DNA of 64,000 bases from Lactiplantibacillus mudanjiangensis (lineage in GTDB: Bacteria > Bacillota > Bacilli > Lactobacillales > Lactobacillaceae), in NCBI RefSeq assembly GCF_005405385.1, contig NZ_BJDY01000003.1:434001-498000 (forward strand), given 5' to 3'. Below the pieces are notes generated by a model. It was not told where the DNA came from. It made no database searches and saw nothing but the letters and a program-made list of their open reading frames with translations. Of the stretch, positions 1 to 9,071 are shown piece after piece. Position numbers and translations under genes: made by a program. Numbering within the stretch: the stretch's first letter is position 1; every line of letters starts with the position of its first letter.

Positions 1-570
1 GTCATGATTGGTAAACCTTACCAATTAGTGAATGAAACACCGTATGTCGATAACGATAATATTTTAGCAGGGTCGGATGCGGCGCAATTTTTAGTCGATC
101 ATGGTCATAAAAATATTTGTTTCGTCTATAATGATTTAAAGAAGATGGTTCAAAATGATCGCATGCTAGGATATCAACGGGTCATGATGGACAATCAATT
201 GTTGATTAATTCGTTTGAGTTACCAGCACAAGAATATCCAGGTGGTCGGCAACTGGTGATCCAATATTTGACGCAACATCCTGAAATTACAGCATTTATC
301 ACGGTTGATGATATGTTAGGGTTACGAATTCAACAAGTCTTAAAATCATCAACGATGGTGGCAGATCGTGAAGCGTCAATTATTGGTTTTAATAATTCGG
401 TCTTTTCAGAAGCTGCCCATCCCGCCTTAACGTCAGTTGAAATTTTTCCACGTCGCTTGGGGCATGAAGCGGCTAAGATTGCGGTTGGACTTCAAAGCGA
501 TGATCATCTATCAACGAAATTGATTGTCCCACATCAGATTATTGAACGCCATTCAGTGGCAACGGTATAA
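1..570 (+). CDS. LacI/GalR-family regulator, C-terminal part (cut by window start)
   Basis: The reading frame is open from base 1 to the stop at 570, so this is the last 189 residues of a longer gene. It is the periplasmic-binding-protein-like effector domain of a LacI/GalR repressor: segments such as FITVDDMLGLRIQQVL, then ASIIGFNN and HPALTSVEIFP near the end match the C-terminal sugar-binding lobe. About 140 residues, including the DNA-binding helix-turn-helix, lie outside the window. It is 24 bases upstream of a second, complete LacI-type gene and probably shares its transcript. Position next to the maltose genes suggests a maltose or glucoside effector; this is inference. Confidence 0.85.
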   Translation, partial: VMIGKPYQLVNETPYVDNDNILAGSDAAQFLVDHGHKNICFVYNDLKKMVQNDRMLGYQRVMMDNQLLINSFELPAQEYPGGRQLVIQYLTQHPEITAFITVDDMLGLRIQQVLKSSTMVADREASIIGFNNSVFSEAAHPALTSVEIFPRRLGHEAAKIAVGLQSDDHLSTKLIVPHQIIERHSVATV

Positions 571-594
571 CATAGTTAACTTGGGGGTGTAAGG

Positions 595-1557
595 GTGACA
601 ACATTAACAGATGTAGCCAAACGGGCTAATGTGTCTAAAATGACTGTCTCACGGGTGATTAATCATCCAGAACAAGTTCGTGATGAGTTAAAACAAAGTG
701 TTTTTACGGCGATGCATGAATTGAATTATCGTCCCAATGTGGCGGCAAAAGCATTAGTGAATAATCGGACCCAAATTATTAAGTTATTTATTTTAGAAGA
801 TATGGATACCACGGAGCCTTACTATATGAATCTGTTGGCAGGGATCTCTAAGGAACTAGGTAAGGAGCAATACTCGTTACAATTAGTGACGAATCATAGC
901 TTTGATATTGGCGGTTGTGATGGGTATATTGTGACGGGAATGCGACATACAGATTTTGAATGGGTGCAACGGTTGACTCGACCAGTCGTCTTATTCGGGG
1001 AAAATCGCTTGGAGCTTGACTATTGCGATACTAATAATACGTTGGGAACGCAAATGGCAACTGAATATGCACTCAAACAAGGCTATACCAACATTGAATT
1101 TATTGGCATTAACGTTAAGGAGCCTTTTGAATACTCTCGTGAGGCGGGTTACTTAATGAGTATGCAAAATCATCAATTACCGACGACGATTCATCGTTTT
1201 AGCAATCATAGCCACCTGGCAATGGAATATATTGAAGCTAACTGGTCGGATCTGAAGGCCAATACGTGTTACGTATGTGCTAGTGATCGGTTAGCTTTCG
1301 GTATTGAAAAAGGATTGACGATTTTTAATGCCCGAGTTCCAGCTGATTTTGGTATTATCGGATTTGACGGTGTCTTCTTAAATCAAGTGGCAACGCCAAA
1401 GCTCACGACGGTACAACAACCGATTTTTGAGTTAGGGGTCCGTTGTGCGCGGATGTTATTAACTAAGATTGAAAAAGATGGTCAATCACAAGGAATTGAA
1501 CAATTATTGCCGACATTGTCGATTGCGGGGTCGACTCGTAATGACCAGGGAGATTAA
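595..1557 (+). CDS. LacI/GalR-family transcriptional regulator, maltose-locus repressor candidate
   Basis: Complete 320-residue LacI-family protein. Residues 1-25 form the typical helix-turn-helix and hinge entry (TLTDVAKRANVSKMTVSRVI), followed by the effector domain ending in GIIGFDGVF...PKLTTVQQPIFELG. The start is GTG at 595, placed by the GGGGGTG ribosome site just upstream. A rho-independent terminator follows directly, so regulators and enzymes are separate units. The downstream GH13 and ABC-transporter promoters carry GTTAYCGGTAAC-like palindromes, a plausible operator for this protein or its neighbour. The effector is not visible from sequence; maltose or maltodextrin is the likely class. 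Confidence 0.9.
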   Translation: MTTLTDVAKRANVSKMTVSRVINHPEQVRDELKQSVFTAMHELNYRPNVAAKALVNNRTQIIKLFILEDMDTTEPYYMNLLAGISKELGKEQYSLQLVTNHSFDIGGCDGYIVTGMRHTDFEWVQRLTRPVVLFGENRLELDYCDTNNTLGTQMATEYALKQGYTNIEFIGINVKEPFEYSREAGYLMSMQNHQLPTTIHRFSNHSHLAMEYIEANWSDLKANTCYVCASDRLAFGIEKGLTIFNARVPADFGIIGFDGVFLNQVATPKLTTVQQPIFELGVRCARMLLTKIEKDGQSQGIEQLLPTLSIAGSTRNDQGD

Positions 1558-1570
1558 AATTAACGGGGTA

Positions 1571-1596
1571 AGGGCGTTTATGAGAACGCCTTTTTT
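1571..1596 (+). terminator. Rho-independent terminator after the LacI gene
   Basis: GGCGTT / AACGCC stem with a six-base loop, followed by six T. A second AAAGAGATT / AATCTCTTT hairpin with T-run lies at 1616-1648 and may serve as back-up. Confidence 0.85.
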
Positions 1597-1786
1597 GTGC
1601 TGAATTGCCAAACTAAAAGAGATTCTTTACCAAATGAAATCTCTTTTTCCATAGAAAGGCTGGACGAAATAATAATCTATTGCTGTTAATATCTATGAGC
1701 AATGCGAAGTTGATATTAACATTGATATTCTACAAAGACTGTTATTTTCAATAAGTCCATTCTGGGAATATCAATCAATAACTAAG

Positions 1787-1838
1787 TATTTTAGTACCAT
1801 AGTACCTTGGTACTAAAATATCATAGTACTAAAGTACT
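1787..1838. repeat. Palindrome and AGTAC-repeat cluster in the 1597-2071 intergenic region
   Basis: A 13-base perfect inverted repeat (TATTTTAGTACCA / TGGTACTAAAATA, 1787-1799 and 1808-1820) with an 8-base spacer is followed by two further AGTACT boxes, so five (A/G)GTAC(C/T) boxes fall within about 50 bases. No gene is seen in 1597-2071. The cluster lies about 250 bases upstream of the GH13 gene. It could be an operator array or a cruciform; there is no T-run, so it is not a typical terminator. Confidence 0.6.
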
Positions 1839-1972
1839 GTTTCATCAAAGGATTGAGTGGTAGTTGCTAATATGTTTTTGCCTTAGTCATAATTTGGATG
1901 TCTTCTATGTCCGGGATACTTTATTTTCAAAAACAATTGATATCAGCCTGATTTTTTATACATAAACAAAAC

Positions 1973-1986
1973 TGTTACCGTTAACA
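1973..1986. promoter_or_regulatory. LacI-type operator candidate upstream of the GH13 pair
   Basis: TGTTACCGTTAACA, with TGTTA/TAACA half sites. It differs by one base from the GTTACCGGTAAC palindrome at 35366 and by two from GTTATCGGTAAC at 5196, all upstream of maltose-type genes. Confidence 0.55.
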
Positions 1987-2040
1987 CGCCAGACCCCCTT
2001 GTTTCCCAGTCAGATAATCGGTAGGCTAAAGTTATTGATA

Positions 2041-2054
2041 TGAAAACGCTTTAT
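2041..2054 (+). promoter_or_regulatory. cre site candidate (CcpA)
   Basis: TGAAAACGCTTTAT fits the cre consensus TGWAARCGYTWNCW at 13 of 14 positions. It lies 26 bases before the GH13 start codon at 2081, consistent with glucose repression. Confidence 0.6.
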
Positions 2055-2080
2055 TAATTGGGCTGAGGGGGGTGGTGATC

Positions 2081-3751
2081 ATGCCAAAATGGTATGACCA
2101 ACAAGTGATTTATCAAATTTATCCTAAGAGTTTTCAAGATACGAATAGTGATGGCATCGGGGATTTACAAGGGGTGATTCAGCACATTCCATATTTAAAA
2201 AAGCTGGGGATTACGACGGTGTGGCTGAATCCAATTTATGTCTCGCCACAAGTTGATAATGGGTATGATGTCTCAAATTATTACGCCATTGATCCGTCAT
2301 TGGGGACGATGGCGGATGTCCATGAGCTGATTAAGACATTGCATCAAAACGGCATGTACTTATTGTTGGACTTTGTGATGAATCATACGTCGGATCAGCA
2401 TCCTTGGTTCCAAGATGCAATTACGCATCCACAAGGTCTGTATCGAGATTACTATTTGTGGTCGGATGCACCCAAAGCTGGGCAGTTGCCGAATAATTGG
2501 GGGTCATTTTTTGGTGGCAGTGTCTGGGAGCCAGATCCTGGGGAGACCGATCAATATTATTTCCATCTATTTGATCGGCACATGCCAGATTTGAATTGGC
2601 AGAACCCAGAAGTCCGTCATTCGATGCTAGAAATCGCAAAGTTTTGGGTAAACCAAGGCATTGATGGTTTGCGGTTAGATGCATTTATTCACATTGATAA
2701 AGCTAATTTTAAACAAAACGTGCCGAATCAATCTGCAGAGCCAACGATTGCGGAAGCTTTTTATGCCCATTTACCGAAAGTCCAACCCTATTTAAGTAAA
2801 TTTTGCGGGGCATTGCGACAAATTAAGCCAGACTTATTCATCATTGGTGAAGCCGCTTCGGCGAGCCCAGAGTTGCTCATTGACTATAGTCGTCCGGCCA
2901 ACAATGAATGTGATGCAGTCATTACGTTCCGTTCATTAGTTGATCAAGAAGATCAATTAGATCCTAAGATTCCGGCTGAATTCCAACCAAAACCGTTAGA
3001 TATCGAAGGCATGAAAGCACAACTAACGACAATTCAAACCAAGTTAGCAGGCGTCAGTTTACCGGTCCTATATTGGAGTAATCACGATATGGCTCGTTTG
3101 GCAACGCGGTATGCCAGTCCTAAATATTATTGGCGAAGCTTGAAGTGTTTGGCAACAATGCTGTATTTGCAACGGGGGTTACCCATCATTTATTATGGCG
3201 AAGAATTGGGGTTAGAGAACTTAAACTTTACGAAGTTAGACACGTTCAACGATCGAACTGTGGCGCCATTTTATCAGGCCGCTTTGACGGCCGGTTATTC
3301 AGCTGAACAGACAATGACAATGTTAAATCATACGCATAAAATGGCAGCGCGTGGGCCAATGCAGTGGACAACAGCACAGCCGGCAAACGGTTTTTCAACA
3401 ACAACACCATGGCTATCGGGGATGACGACCAAGGTTGATGCGGCAACGGAACAAGCTGATCCTGCTAGTTTACTGAACTTTTATCGCCAACTTTTAAAAT
3501 TGAAGCAAACATCGCTTTTTACGCAAGGTGATGAAGTTATTCAAGACACGCCAGCGGGGATTTTCCAATATACACGGACACTAGGGTCAAAGACGGCTAC
3601 GGTGACCTGTAACTTGACGGATCAACCGATTAGTATGGCTAGTCCAATAATGACAGCAGTAAAACTACTAGAAGGTGAAGTTACTCATACTGGCGAAAAT
3701 GCCACCTATCAACCATGGTCCTTAACGGTGACCGAAACAAAAGGAGACTAA
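2081..3751 (+). CDS. GH13 alpha-glucosidase / oligo-1,6-glucosidase-type enzyme
   Basis: Cytoplasmic GH13 glycosidase of 556 residues, the usual length of the oligo-1,6-glucosidase/alpha-glucosidase group. It starts MPKWYDQQVIYQIYPKSFQD, with TIM-barrel markers NHTSDQHPWF. Catalytic triad: D200 in GLRLDAF (nucleophile), E257 in IGEAAS (acid/base), D336 in SNHDMAR. There is no signal peptide, so it acts on imported oligosaccharides. An in-frame GTG at 2072 exists, but the G-rich ribosome site (2065-2072) sits best before ATG 2081. The next GH13 gene starts 3 bases after the stop, so they form an operon. Exact linkage preference (alpha-1,4, 1,6 or other) cannot be read; HID after the nucleophile differs from the more common VINLI of the paralogue at 35461. 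Confidence 0.9.
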   Translation: MPKWYDQQVIYQIYPKSFQDTNSDGIGDLQGVIQHIPYLKKLGITTVWLNPIYVSPQVDNGYDVSNYYAIDPSLGTMADVHELIKTLHQNGMYLLLDFVMNHTSDQHPWFQDAITHPQGLYRDYYLWSDAPKAGQLPNNWGSFFGGSVWEPDPGETDQYYFHLFDRHMPDLNWQNPEVRHSMLEIAKFWVNQGIDGLRLDAFIHIDKANFKQNVPNQSAEPTIAEAFYAHLPKVQPYLSKFCGALRQIKPDLFIIGEAASASPELLIDYSRPANNECDAVITFRSLVDQEDQLDPKIPAEFQPKPLDIEGMKAQLTTIQTKLAGVSLPVLYWSNHDMARLATRYASPKYYWRSLKCLATMLYLQRGLPIIYYGEELGLENLNFTKLDTFNDRTVAPFYQAALTAGYSAEQTMTMLNHTHKMAARGPMQWTTAQPANGFSTTTPWLSGMTTKVDAATEQADPASLLNFYRQLLKLKQTSLFTQGDEVIQDTPAGIFQYTRTLGSKTATVTCNLTDQPISMASPIMTAVKLLEGEVTHTGENATYQPWSLTVTETKGD

Positions 3752-3754
3752 CAA

Positions 3755-5035
3755 ATGGCTAAAACAACTAACGTTGCATTACGTTCGCAACTCATTTATT
3801 CCATCTTTCCACGCAACTATACTGAACAAGGTGGTTTTAAAGCAATTCAAGCTGATTTACCAAGAATCAAAGCTTTAGGAACCGATATTATCTGGTTAAT
3901 GCCAATCTATCCGGTTGGTGAAAAAAATCGTAAGGGGGCATTAGGTTCACCTTACGCCATTAAAGATTATCGTGGCATCAATCCAGAACTTGGGACACGG
4001 GCTGATTTTGAGGCGTTAACGCAAGCAATTCATGAGCAAGGGATGCGCGTGATTTTGGATATTGTTTATAATCACACGTCACCAGATTCGTTGCTCGTGC
4101 AACAACATCCAGATTGGTTCTTTAAAAAGCCGAATGGCCAGTTTGGTAATCGCGTCGCCGATTGGTCAGATATTATCGACTTAGATTATGCTAATCATGA
4201 GTTGTGGGATTATCAGATCGAAACGCTCAAACAATGGGCGCAATTTGTGGATGGCTTCCGTTGTGATGTCGCGCCATTAGTGCCGCTTGAGTTTTGGCTA
4301 GCTGCCCGCCAAGCGCTGGCAGCTGTTAAGCCAAATTTGATTTGGTTAGCGGAAAGTAACGACCCACAATTCTTAAAACAAGTGCGTGATCAAGGTTTTG
4401 AAGACTTGTCCGATAGTGAACTGTATCAGGCTTTTGACATGGTTTACGATTATGATGTGATTGATGATTTACATGACACGGCTGCTGGCAAACGCTCACT
4501 AGCAGAATTTGCCCGGATTTTGATGAAACAAGATGTCACATTTCCACGTAATTACGTGAAAATGCGATTCCTAGAAAATCACGATGTGCCACGAGCAACT
4601 AGTTACTTGACCGATCCACAAACGTTACGCAATTGGCTGGCCTTTAATTTGTTTGAAAAAGGTAGTGGGCTAATTTATGCAGGTCAAGAGTTTGGTCAAG
4701 CTCACTTGCCAAGTCTGTTTGATGCCGATCCAGTGGCGCTAACTGGCCCACTAGATCTTAGTGATTTGATTCAACGAGTGGCCACACTTAAACATCAAGA
4801 GTTACTCACTCAAGGCGCGTATACGGTGACGGCGATTAATGACCAAGTTATGCAAGTGCAATATCGCTTAGGTGATCAATTGATCGTGGGACTCTTTGCC
4901 TTGCGACCATTCACTGGAACTGTTGCTTGTGAATTAACCGACGGCAAGTATCTTAACCAACTAACGGATACGATGGTTACAGTTAAAAATCATCAAGTAT
5001 TATTAACAAATGCCCCAATTATCTTACAAAAATAG
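3755..5035 (+). CDS. Small intracellular GH13 alpha-amylase-family enzyme
   Basis: Protein of 426 residues with a compact GH13 barrel and short C-terminal beta domain. Catalytic residues are D171 (GFRCDVAP), E200 (WLAESND) and D277 (LENHDVPR); the second-region NHTSPDS and the LMPIYPVG segment are typical of small cytosolic maltodextrin-acting amylases. No secretion signal. The AAAGGAG site lies just before ATG 3755. It is 3 bases downstream of the alpha-glucosidase and precedes the maltodextrin importer, so a role trimming imported maltodextrins is likely. The precise product (maltogenic amylase, glucosidase or amylase) is not determined. Confidence 0.85.
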   Translation: MAKTTNVALRSQLIYSIFPRNYTEQGGFKAIQADLPRIKALGTDIIWLMPIYPVGEKNRKGALGSPYAIKDYRGINPELGTRADFEALTQAIHEQGMRVILDIVYNHTSPDSLLVQQHPDWFFKKPNGQFGNRVADWSDIIDLDYANHELWDYQIETLKQWAQFVDGFRCDVAPLVPLEFWLAARQALAAVKPNLIWLAESNDPQFLKQVRDQGFEDLSDSELYQAFDMVYDYDVIDDLHDTAAGKRSLAEFARILMKQDVTFPRNYVKMRFLENHDVPRATSYLTDPQTLRNWLAFNLFEKGSGLIYAGQEFGQAHLPSLFDADPVALTGPLDLSDLIQRVATLKHQELLTQGAYTVTAINDQVMQVQYRLGDQLIVGLFALRPFTGTVACELTDGKYLNQLTDTMVTVKNHQVLLTNAPIILQK

Positions 5036-5046
5036 TCTCGATTATT

Positions 5047-5091
5047 CCCGTAAATAAAGCCCGATTTATCGGCTTTGTTTACGGGTTTTTT
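5047..5091 (+). terminator. Rho-independent terminator after the GH13 pair
   Basis: Long stem CCCGTAAA...TTTACGGG with inner AAAGCC/GGCTTT pairing, ending in six T. It separates the GH13 pair from the transporter operon. Confidence 0.9.
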
Positions 5092-5195
5092 ATGATTAAA
5101 ATGTGGCGAAGATATGAATTCCTGCAACCGATTGCACACAAATTAGGGCCAATCAGCGTTGATTTAACGGCCTTTTTAATTTCGGTATAAATCTT

Positions 5196-5249
5196 GTTAT
5201 CGGTAACATTGTGAAAAGGGTTGCGAAACCGCTTCCAAAAAGCCATAAT
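5196..5249 (+). promoter_or_regulatory. Promoter, LacI-type operator and cre site of the maltodextrin ABC operon
   Basis: Promoter TTGCGA (5221-5226), 17-base spacer, CATAAT (5244-5249). A GTTATCGGTAAC operator-like palindrome (5196-5207) lies just upstream, and a cre-like CGAAACCGCTTCCA (5224-5237, two mismatches) overlaps the -35 and spacer. This arrangement predicts both substrate induction and CcpA repression. Confidence 0.65.
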
Positions 5250-5303
5250 TGAATTTGTCATAAAGGTTATGGATCTTAATAAAATTAAGTAGGGGGTAAC
5301 ATC

Positions 5304-6602
5304 ATGACAATGGGTTGGAAAAAGTTAGGCGTTTCAGTAATGGCTGGCGCAATGGCATTAACATTGGTCGGCTGTGGTAATAGCAATTCTTCAAGTTCGT
5401 CTAACAAGAAAGTCAAGATTACGATCTTGCAAGGTAAGGTCGAATCAAACAAGCAATTTAAACAAATTGCGGCACGGTATCACAAGTTACATCCAAATGT
5501 TTCAATTACTGTTTCTTCAATCGGTGGGGGTACCGATTATGATCCAGTGCTTAAAACCCGGATTTCTTCTGGGAATGCACCAACGATCTTTAGTTTAGCG
5601 GGTCCTGCGGATGTTAAACAATTTGCTTCTCAAGAAGCTGACTTGTCAAACACCAAGGCTGCTAAAGCAGCTCAACCAGGAACCTTGGATGCGGTTAAAT
5701 CAAACGGTAAGACCGTTGGGTTACCATTCAACGTTGAAGGTTATGGGTTGGTTTACAACAAGAAGATCTTCAAGAAGGCTGGCGTGGATGCGACTAAGTT
5801 AACCACGATGGCAAAATTAACCGCTGCGGTTAAGAAGATTAACTCACAAAAGACTAAGCTTGGTATTAAGGGCGTCTTCTGTTTACCTGGTAAGGAAACT
5901 TGGATTCTTTCTGATCATTTAGCTAACTTATATGTTGGCCAAGAATTCGGTGGCAATGCCTTGAAGATGTACAACTCTAAGAGCATGAAGTTCACGGCTA
6001 ACAAAGAAATGAAGGCCATGATCGACTTACAAAAGAACTACTCTGTTGGTCCTGTCATGCAACAAGATTACTCATCACAAGTTAACCAAAACTTCTCACA
6101 AGGTAAAGTTGCGATGATTCAACAAGGGGACTGGATTTACTCAACTGTTGAACAAATCGATAAGAAATTTGCTCAAAATGACATGGGTATGATTCCAATT
6201 CCTGTTAAAGGCTACGAAAACAAGTTACCTGTTGGGACTTCACTCTACTGGGGTGTTAACAAGAACAAGTCAACTGCTGAACAAACGGCTGCTAAGAACT
6301 TCTTAGACTGGTTATACACATCTAAAGAAGGTAAGAAGTTAGTTGTTAACAAGTTACACTTTGTTCCTGCCTACAAAGGTTACAACGATGCTAAGATGCC
6401 AGATGCTTTGACTCAAGTTGTCTTCAAGTACTCACAAGCTCACAAGACAATTGGCTGGGCCTTCCCTGCTTACACCGGGACATCATGGGATCCAAACACT
6501 TTCCAACCAAACTTGCAAAAGTATCTCTCAGGCAAGCAAAGTTGGGACACAACAGTTAAGAATTCTATTAAAGGTTGGAACCAACAACAAGCCTCGAAAT
6601 AG
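5304..6602 (+). CDS. mdxE: Maltose/maltodextrin ABC transporter, substrate-binding lipoprotein
   Basis: Extracellular solute-binding protein family 1, 432 residues. The N-terminus has a lipoprotein signal with lipobox LVGC (lipidated C24) followed by a Ser-rich linker. The mature part begins KVKITILQGK and carries the MalE-type segments ITVSSIGGGTDYDP and GKVAMIQQGDWIY. It captures maltose or maltodextrins and delivers them to the two permeases encoded just downstream. Start ATG 5304 follows an AGGGGG ribosome site; ATG 5310 is an alternative. Neighbours (maltose phosphorylase, GH13 enzymes) support the substrate; binding itself is not read from the sequence. Confidence 0.9.
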   Translation: MTMGWKKLGVSVMAGAMALTLVGCGNSNSSSSSNKKVKITILQGKVESNKQFKQIAARYHKLHPNVSITVSSIGGGTDYDPVLKTRISSGNAPTIFSLAGPADVKQFASQEADLSNTKAAKAAQPGTLDAVKSNGKTVGLPFNVEGYGLVYNKKIFKKAGVDATKLTTMAKLTAAVKKINSQKTKLGIKGVFCLPGKETWILSDHLANLYVGQEFGGNALKMYNSKSMKFTANKEMKAMIDLQKNYSVGPVMQQDYSSQVNQNFSQGKVAMIQQGDWIYSTVEQIDKKFAQNDMGMIPIPVKGYENKLPVGTSLYWGVNKNKSTAEQTAAKNFLDWLYTSKEGKKLVVNKLHFVPAYKGYNDAKMPDALTQVVFKYSQAHKTIGWAFPAYTGTSWDPNTFQPNLQKYLSGKQSWDTTVKNSIKGWNQQQASK

Positions 6603-6650
6603 TGTGGATTAACTGAATTTCGAACAGTATTTCAGAAGAGGGGATTTATT

Positions 6651-7511
6651 ATGAAGAATCGAAGCTTATCGTTCTGGCTCTTTTTGACGCCAACCCTCGT
6701 TGCGTTAGCATTAGTCGTCTTTATTCCAGCAATCATGGGTGTCTTTTATTCATTCACTAACTGGGATGGCTTAGGCTATACTGAGATGCTCGGTTTTAAA
6801 AATTACATCACACTTTTCCATGATAGCGGCTTTTTAGCCGCTTTATGGTTTACGATCAAATTTGTAATTGTAACCGTAATCTTACTCAACGTGATTGGCT
6901 TGGCATTAGCGTTACTTGTAACGCAAAAGTTCAAGGGAAACAATTTATTACGGACCGTCTTCTTTATGCCAAACCTTATTGGTGGGTTGATCTTAGGATT
7001 CATTTGGCAATTTATTTTCACACAAGCATTTGATGCGTTAGGCAAGGCGCTCCATATGGCCTGGCTGACGGGATGGCTGACAGATGGCAAGACCGGTTTC
7101 TGGGGCTTAGTTATCGTGACAGTTTGGCAAATGAGTGGGTATATCATGATTATCTATATCGCTTACTTGCAAAACATCCCGAGTGAAGTGATTGAAGCTG
7201 CTGAAATGGACGGAGCCTCACCATGGCAACGATTCGTGCATATTACGTTCCCAATGATTGCACCAGCGTTCACAGTATGTATGTTTTTAACCCTTTCTAA
7301 TGGGTTCAAGATTTATGATCAAAACTTGTCATTGACCAATGGTGGTCCTTACAAGTCAACCGAAATGTTAGCGATGAACATTGTTAATACGGCTTATTCA
7401 GAAAACAACTTCGCGATGGCTGAAGCTAAAGCGTTGATCTTCTTCTTAATCGTTGCCGCAATTTCATTGTTGCAAGTTTACTATAACCGTAAGCGGGAGG
7501 TGGATCTGTAA
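6651..7511 (+). CDS. mdxF: Maltodextrin ABC transporter permease (MalF/MdxF-type)
   Basis: Membrane protein of 286 residues with about six transmembrane segments, starting with a helix at SFWLFLTPTLVALALVVF. The EAA loop that contacts the ATPase is visible (EAAEMDGASPWQRFVHITFP). It forms the channel together with the next permease. AAGAGGGGA lies before ATG 6651. The stop codon overlaps the next start by one base (TAATG), indicating translational coupling. Confidence 0.92.
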   Translation: MKNRSLSFWLFLTPTLVALALVVFIPAIMGVFYSFTNWDGLGYTEMLGFKNYITLFHDSGFLAALWFTIKFVIVTVILLNVIGLALALLVTQKFKGNNLLRTVFFMPNLIGGLILGFIWQFIFTQAFDALGKALHMAWLTGWLTDGKTGFWGLVIVTVWQMSGYIMIIYIAYLQNIPSEVIEAAEMDGASPWQRFVHITFPMIAPAFTVCMFLTLSNGFKIYDQNLSLTNGGPYKSTEMLAMNIVNTAYSENNFAMAEAKALIFFLIVAAISLLQVYYNRKREVDL

Positions 7512-8329
7512 TGAAAAAAACGAGTCGCTTCTTCTTAGGAATCTTAGGTCTCATTTTAGGCATTCTCTGGATCTTCCCGTTCTACATGATTTTGACGAAC
7601 TCCTTTAAAACGCCAAAAGGGATCTTCGCTTCAGTTTTGAGCTTACCCGGTAACGGACAAGCGACAACGGCGAACTACCATAATTCATTTAAGGCGTTGG
7701 ATTTCATCTCATCACTAGGGCATTCATTACTCATTACGGTTGTTTCTGTCTTGATCTTAGTTTTGTTTTCATCAATGGCGGCTTACGCCTTACAACGAAA
7801 CAAGAGTAAGTTAAGCGGTGCGATTTTGATGTTATTCGTTTCTGCGATGTTGATTCCGTTCCAAACGGTTATGATTCCATTGACAGCTAACTTTGGACAA
7901 GTTCACATGCTCAACATGTGGGGCTTAATGTTCATGTATTTAGGCTTTGATGCCAGTCTTTCGATCTTCTTATATCAAGGGACGATGGGCAGTATTCCAA
8001 TTGCGATGGATGAATCTGCCGAATTGGAAGGGGCCAACCGGTTCCAAATCTTCTTTAAGATTATCTTCCCAATGCTGACACCAATTACCGTGACTGTTGG
8101 GATCTTGAATATTATCGCCATTTGGAATGATTACCTGTTACCATCACTGGTCTTACCACAAAATCAATACACGATTCCGCTACAAATGTTCTTCTTCTTC
8201 GGTCAATATACGAAGCAATGGCATTTAGCGTTAGCTGGATTGACCTTGTCGATTATCCCAGTTATTCTCTTCTACATCTTTGCACAACGTTACATTATCA
8301 AAGGTGTTACCGATGGTGCGGTTAAGTAA
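7511..8329 (+). CDS. mdxG: Maltodextrin ABC transporter permease (MalG/MdxG-type)
   Basis: Membrane protein of 272 residues with six predicted helices and the EAA-type loop ESAELEGANRFQIFFKIIFP. Partner of the upstream permease, whose stop codon it overlaps by one base. Typical ending FAQRYIIKGVTDGAVK of MalG-type permeases. The pair is expected to be energised by the MsmK-type ATPase at 9072. Confidence 0.92.
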   Translation: MKKTSRFFLGILGLILGILWIFPFYMILTNSFKTPKGIFASVLSLPGNGQATTANYHNSFKALDFISSLGHSLLITVVSVLILVLFSSMAAYALQRNKSKLSGAILMLFVSAMLIPFQTVMIPLTANFGQVHMLNMWGLMFMYLGFDASLSIFLYQGTMGSIPIAMDESAELEGANRFQIFFKIIFPMLTPITVTVGILNIIAIWNDYLLPSLVLPQNQYTIPLQMFFFFGQYTKQWHLALAGLTLSIIPVILFYIFAQRYIIKGVTDGAVK

Positions 8330-8360
8330 TTAAAGTCTTTTGAATGAAAGGAGGATGCTA

Positions 8361-9029
8361 ATGTTAAATTTACAATCAAAGTTTGGTCAAAAGTTACTCA
8401 CGATTAGTAATTGGATTGCGGCATTAGTTACCATTAACTTGGTCTGGTTTCTGATTAACTTGCCTGTATTGGTGATGTTAATCTTAGCCATCAGTCTACC
8501 ATTGAATCAATTATTTGCGATGACCATGGTGATTGTGACGGTGATGTTAGCAACCTTCACTGTACCAGCTACAACCGCCGCTTATCAGACGGTTAGAACG
8601 TGGCAAATGACCGATAGTGGGTCGTTTCTCCGCGCAACTGGGATGGCCTATCTAAAAGCTTTGATGCACTGGCAGCCTAATGCGTTGATTGCAGTGTTGG
8701 CAAGTGGTTGGTTGATCTTATTACGGGTCACGACCGCCAATATTATGTGGCATGTAGCGACACTAGTTGTGGGCCTCGTGTTACTAACGCTTTGGAATGG
8801 TTGGAATTACAGTCAGTTCACCACCACGTCGATGGTTGAATTAGTGGTCGCTCACCCTGTTAAGTTAATCCTTTCCGCGGTGACAACAATTATCTTATTC
8901 GCTATTAATTTTGAACTCCGATTAATCTTTTGCATCTTGTTGTTCAGCATGTCATTATCAGCGCTAGCAACTTATCGCATTTTTAATCCGCGGGTCAAAG
9001 TAACCGAAGACAAGCAAGTGACGAACTGA
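8361..9029 (+). CDS. YesL/DUF624-family membrane protein of the sugar ABC operon
   Basis: Integral membrane protein of 222 residues with four to five hydrophobic segments; NWIAALVTINLVWFLINLPVL near the N-terminus is typical of DUF624 (YesL) proteins, which often accompany carbohydrate ABC importers. No biochemical role is established for the family. An upstream TTG at 8340 is in frame, but AGGAGG at 8349-8354 points to ATG 8361. It lies between the permeases and the ATPase, so it is co-transcribed and probably works with the importer. Confidence 0.75.
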   Translation: MLNLQSKFGQKLLTISNWIAALVTINLVWFLINLPVLVMLILAISLPLNQLFAMTMVIVTVMLATFTVPATTAAYQTVRTWQMTDSGSFLRATGMAYLKALMHWQPNALIAVLASGWLILLRVTTANIMWHVATLVVGLVLLTLWNGWNYSQFTTTSMVELVVAHPVKLILSAVTTIILFAINFELRLIFCILLFSMSLSALATYRIFNPRVKVTEDKQVTN

Positions 9030-9071
9030 TTAAAGTGAAATGAATAATGGAAATGAAGGAGCGTTTGCGCA

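Noticed and set aside
2421-2684. Minus-strand frame inside the first GH13 gene
   Set aside because: Shadow of a well-supported coding gene; no start signal.
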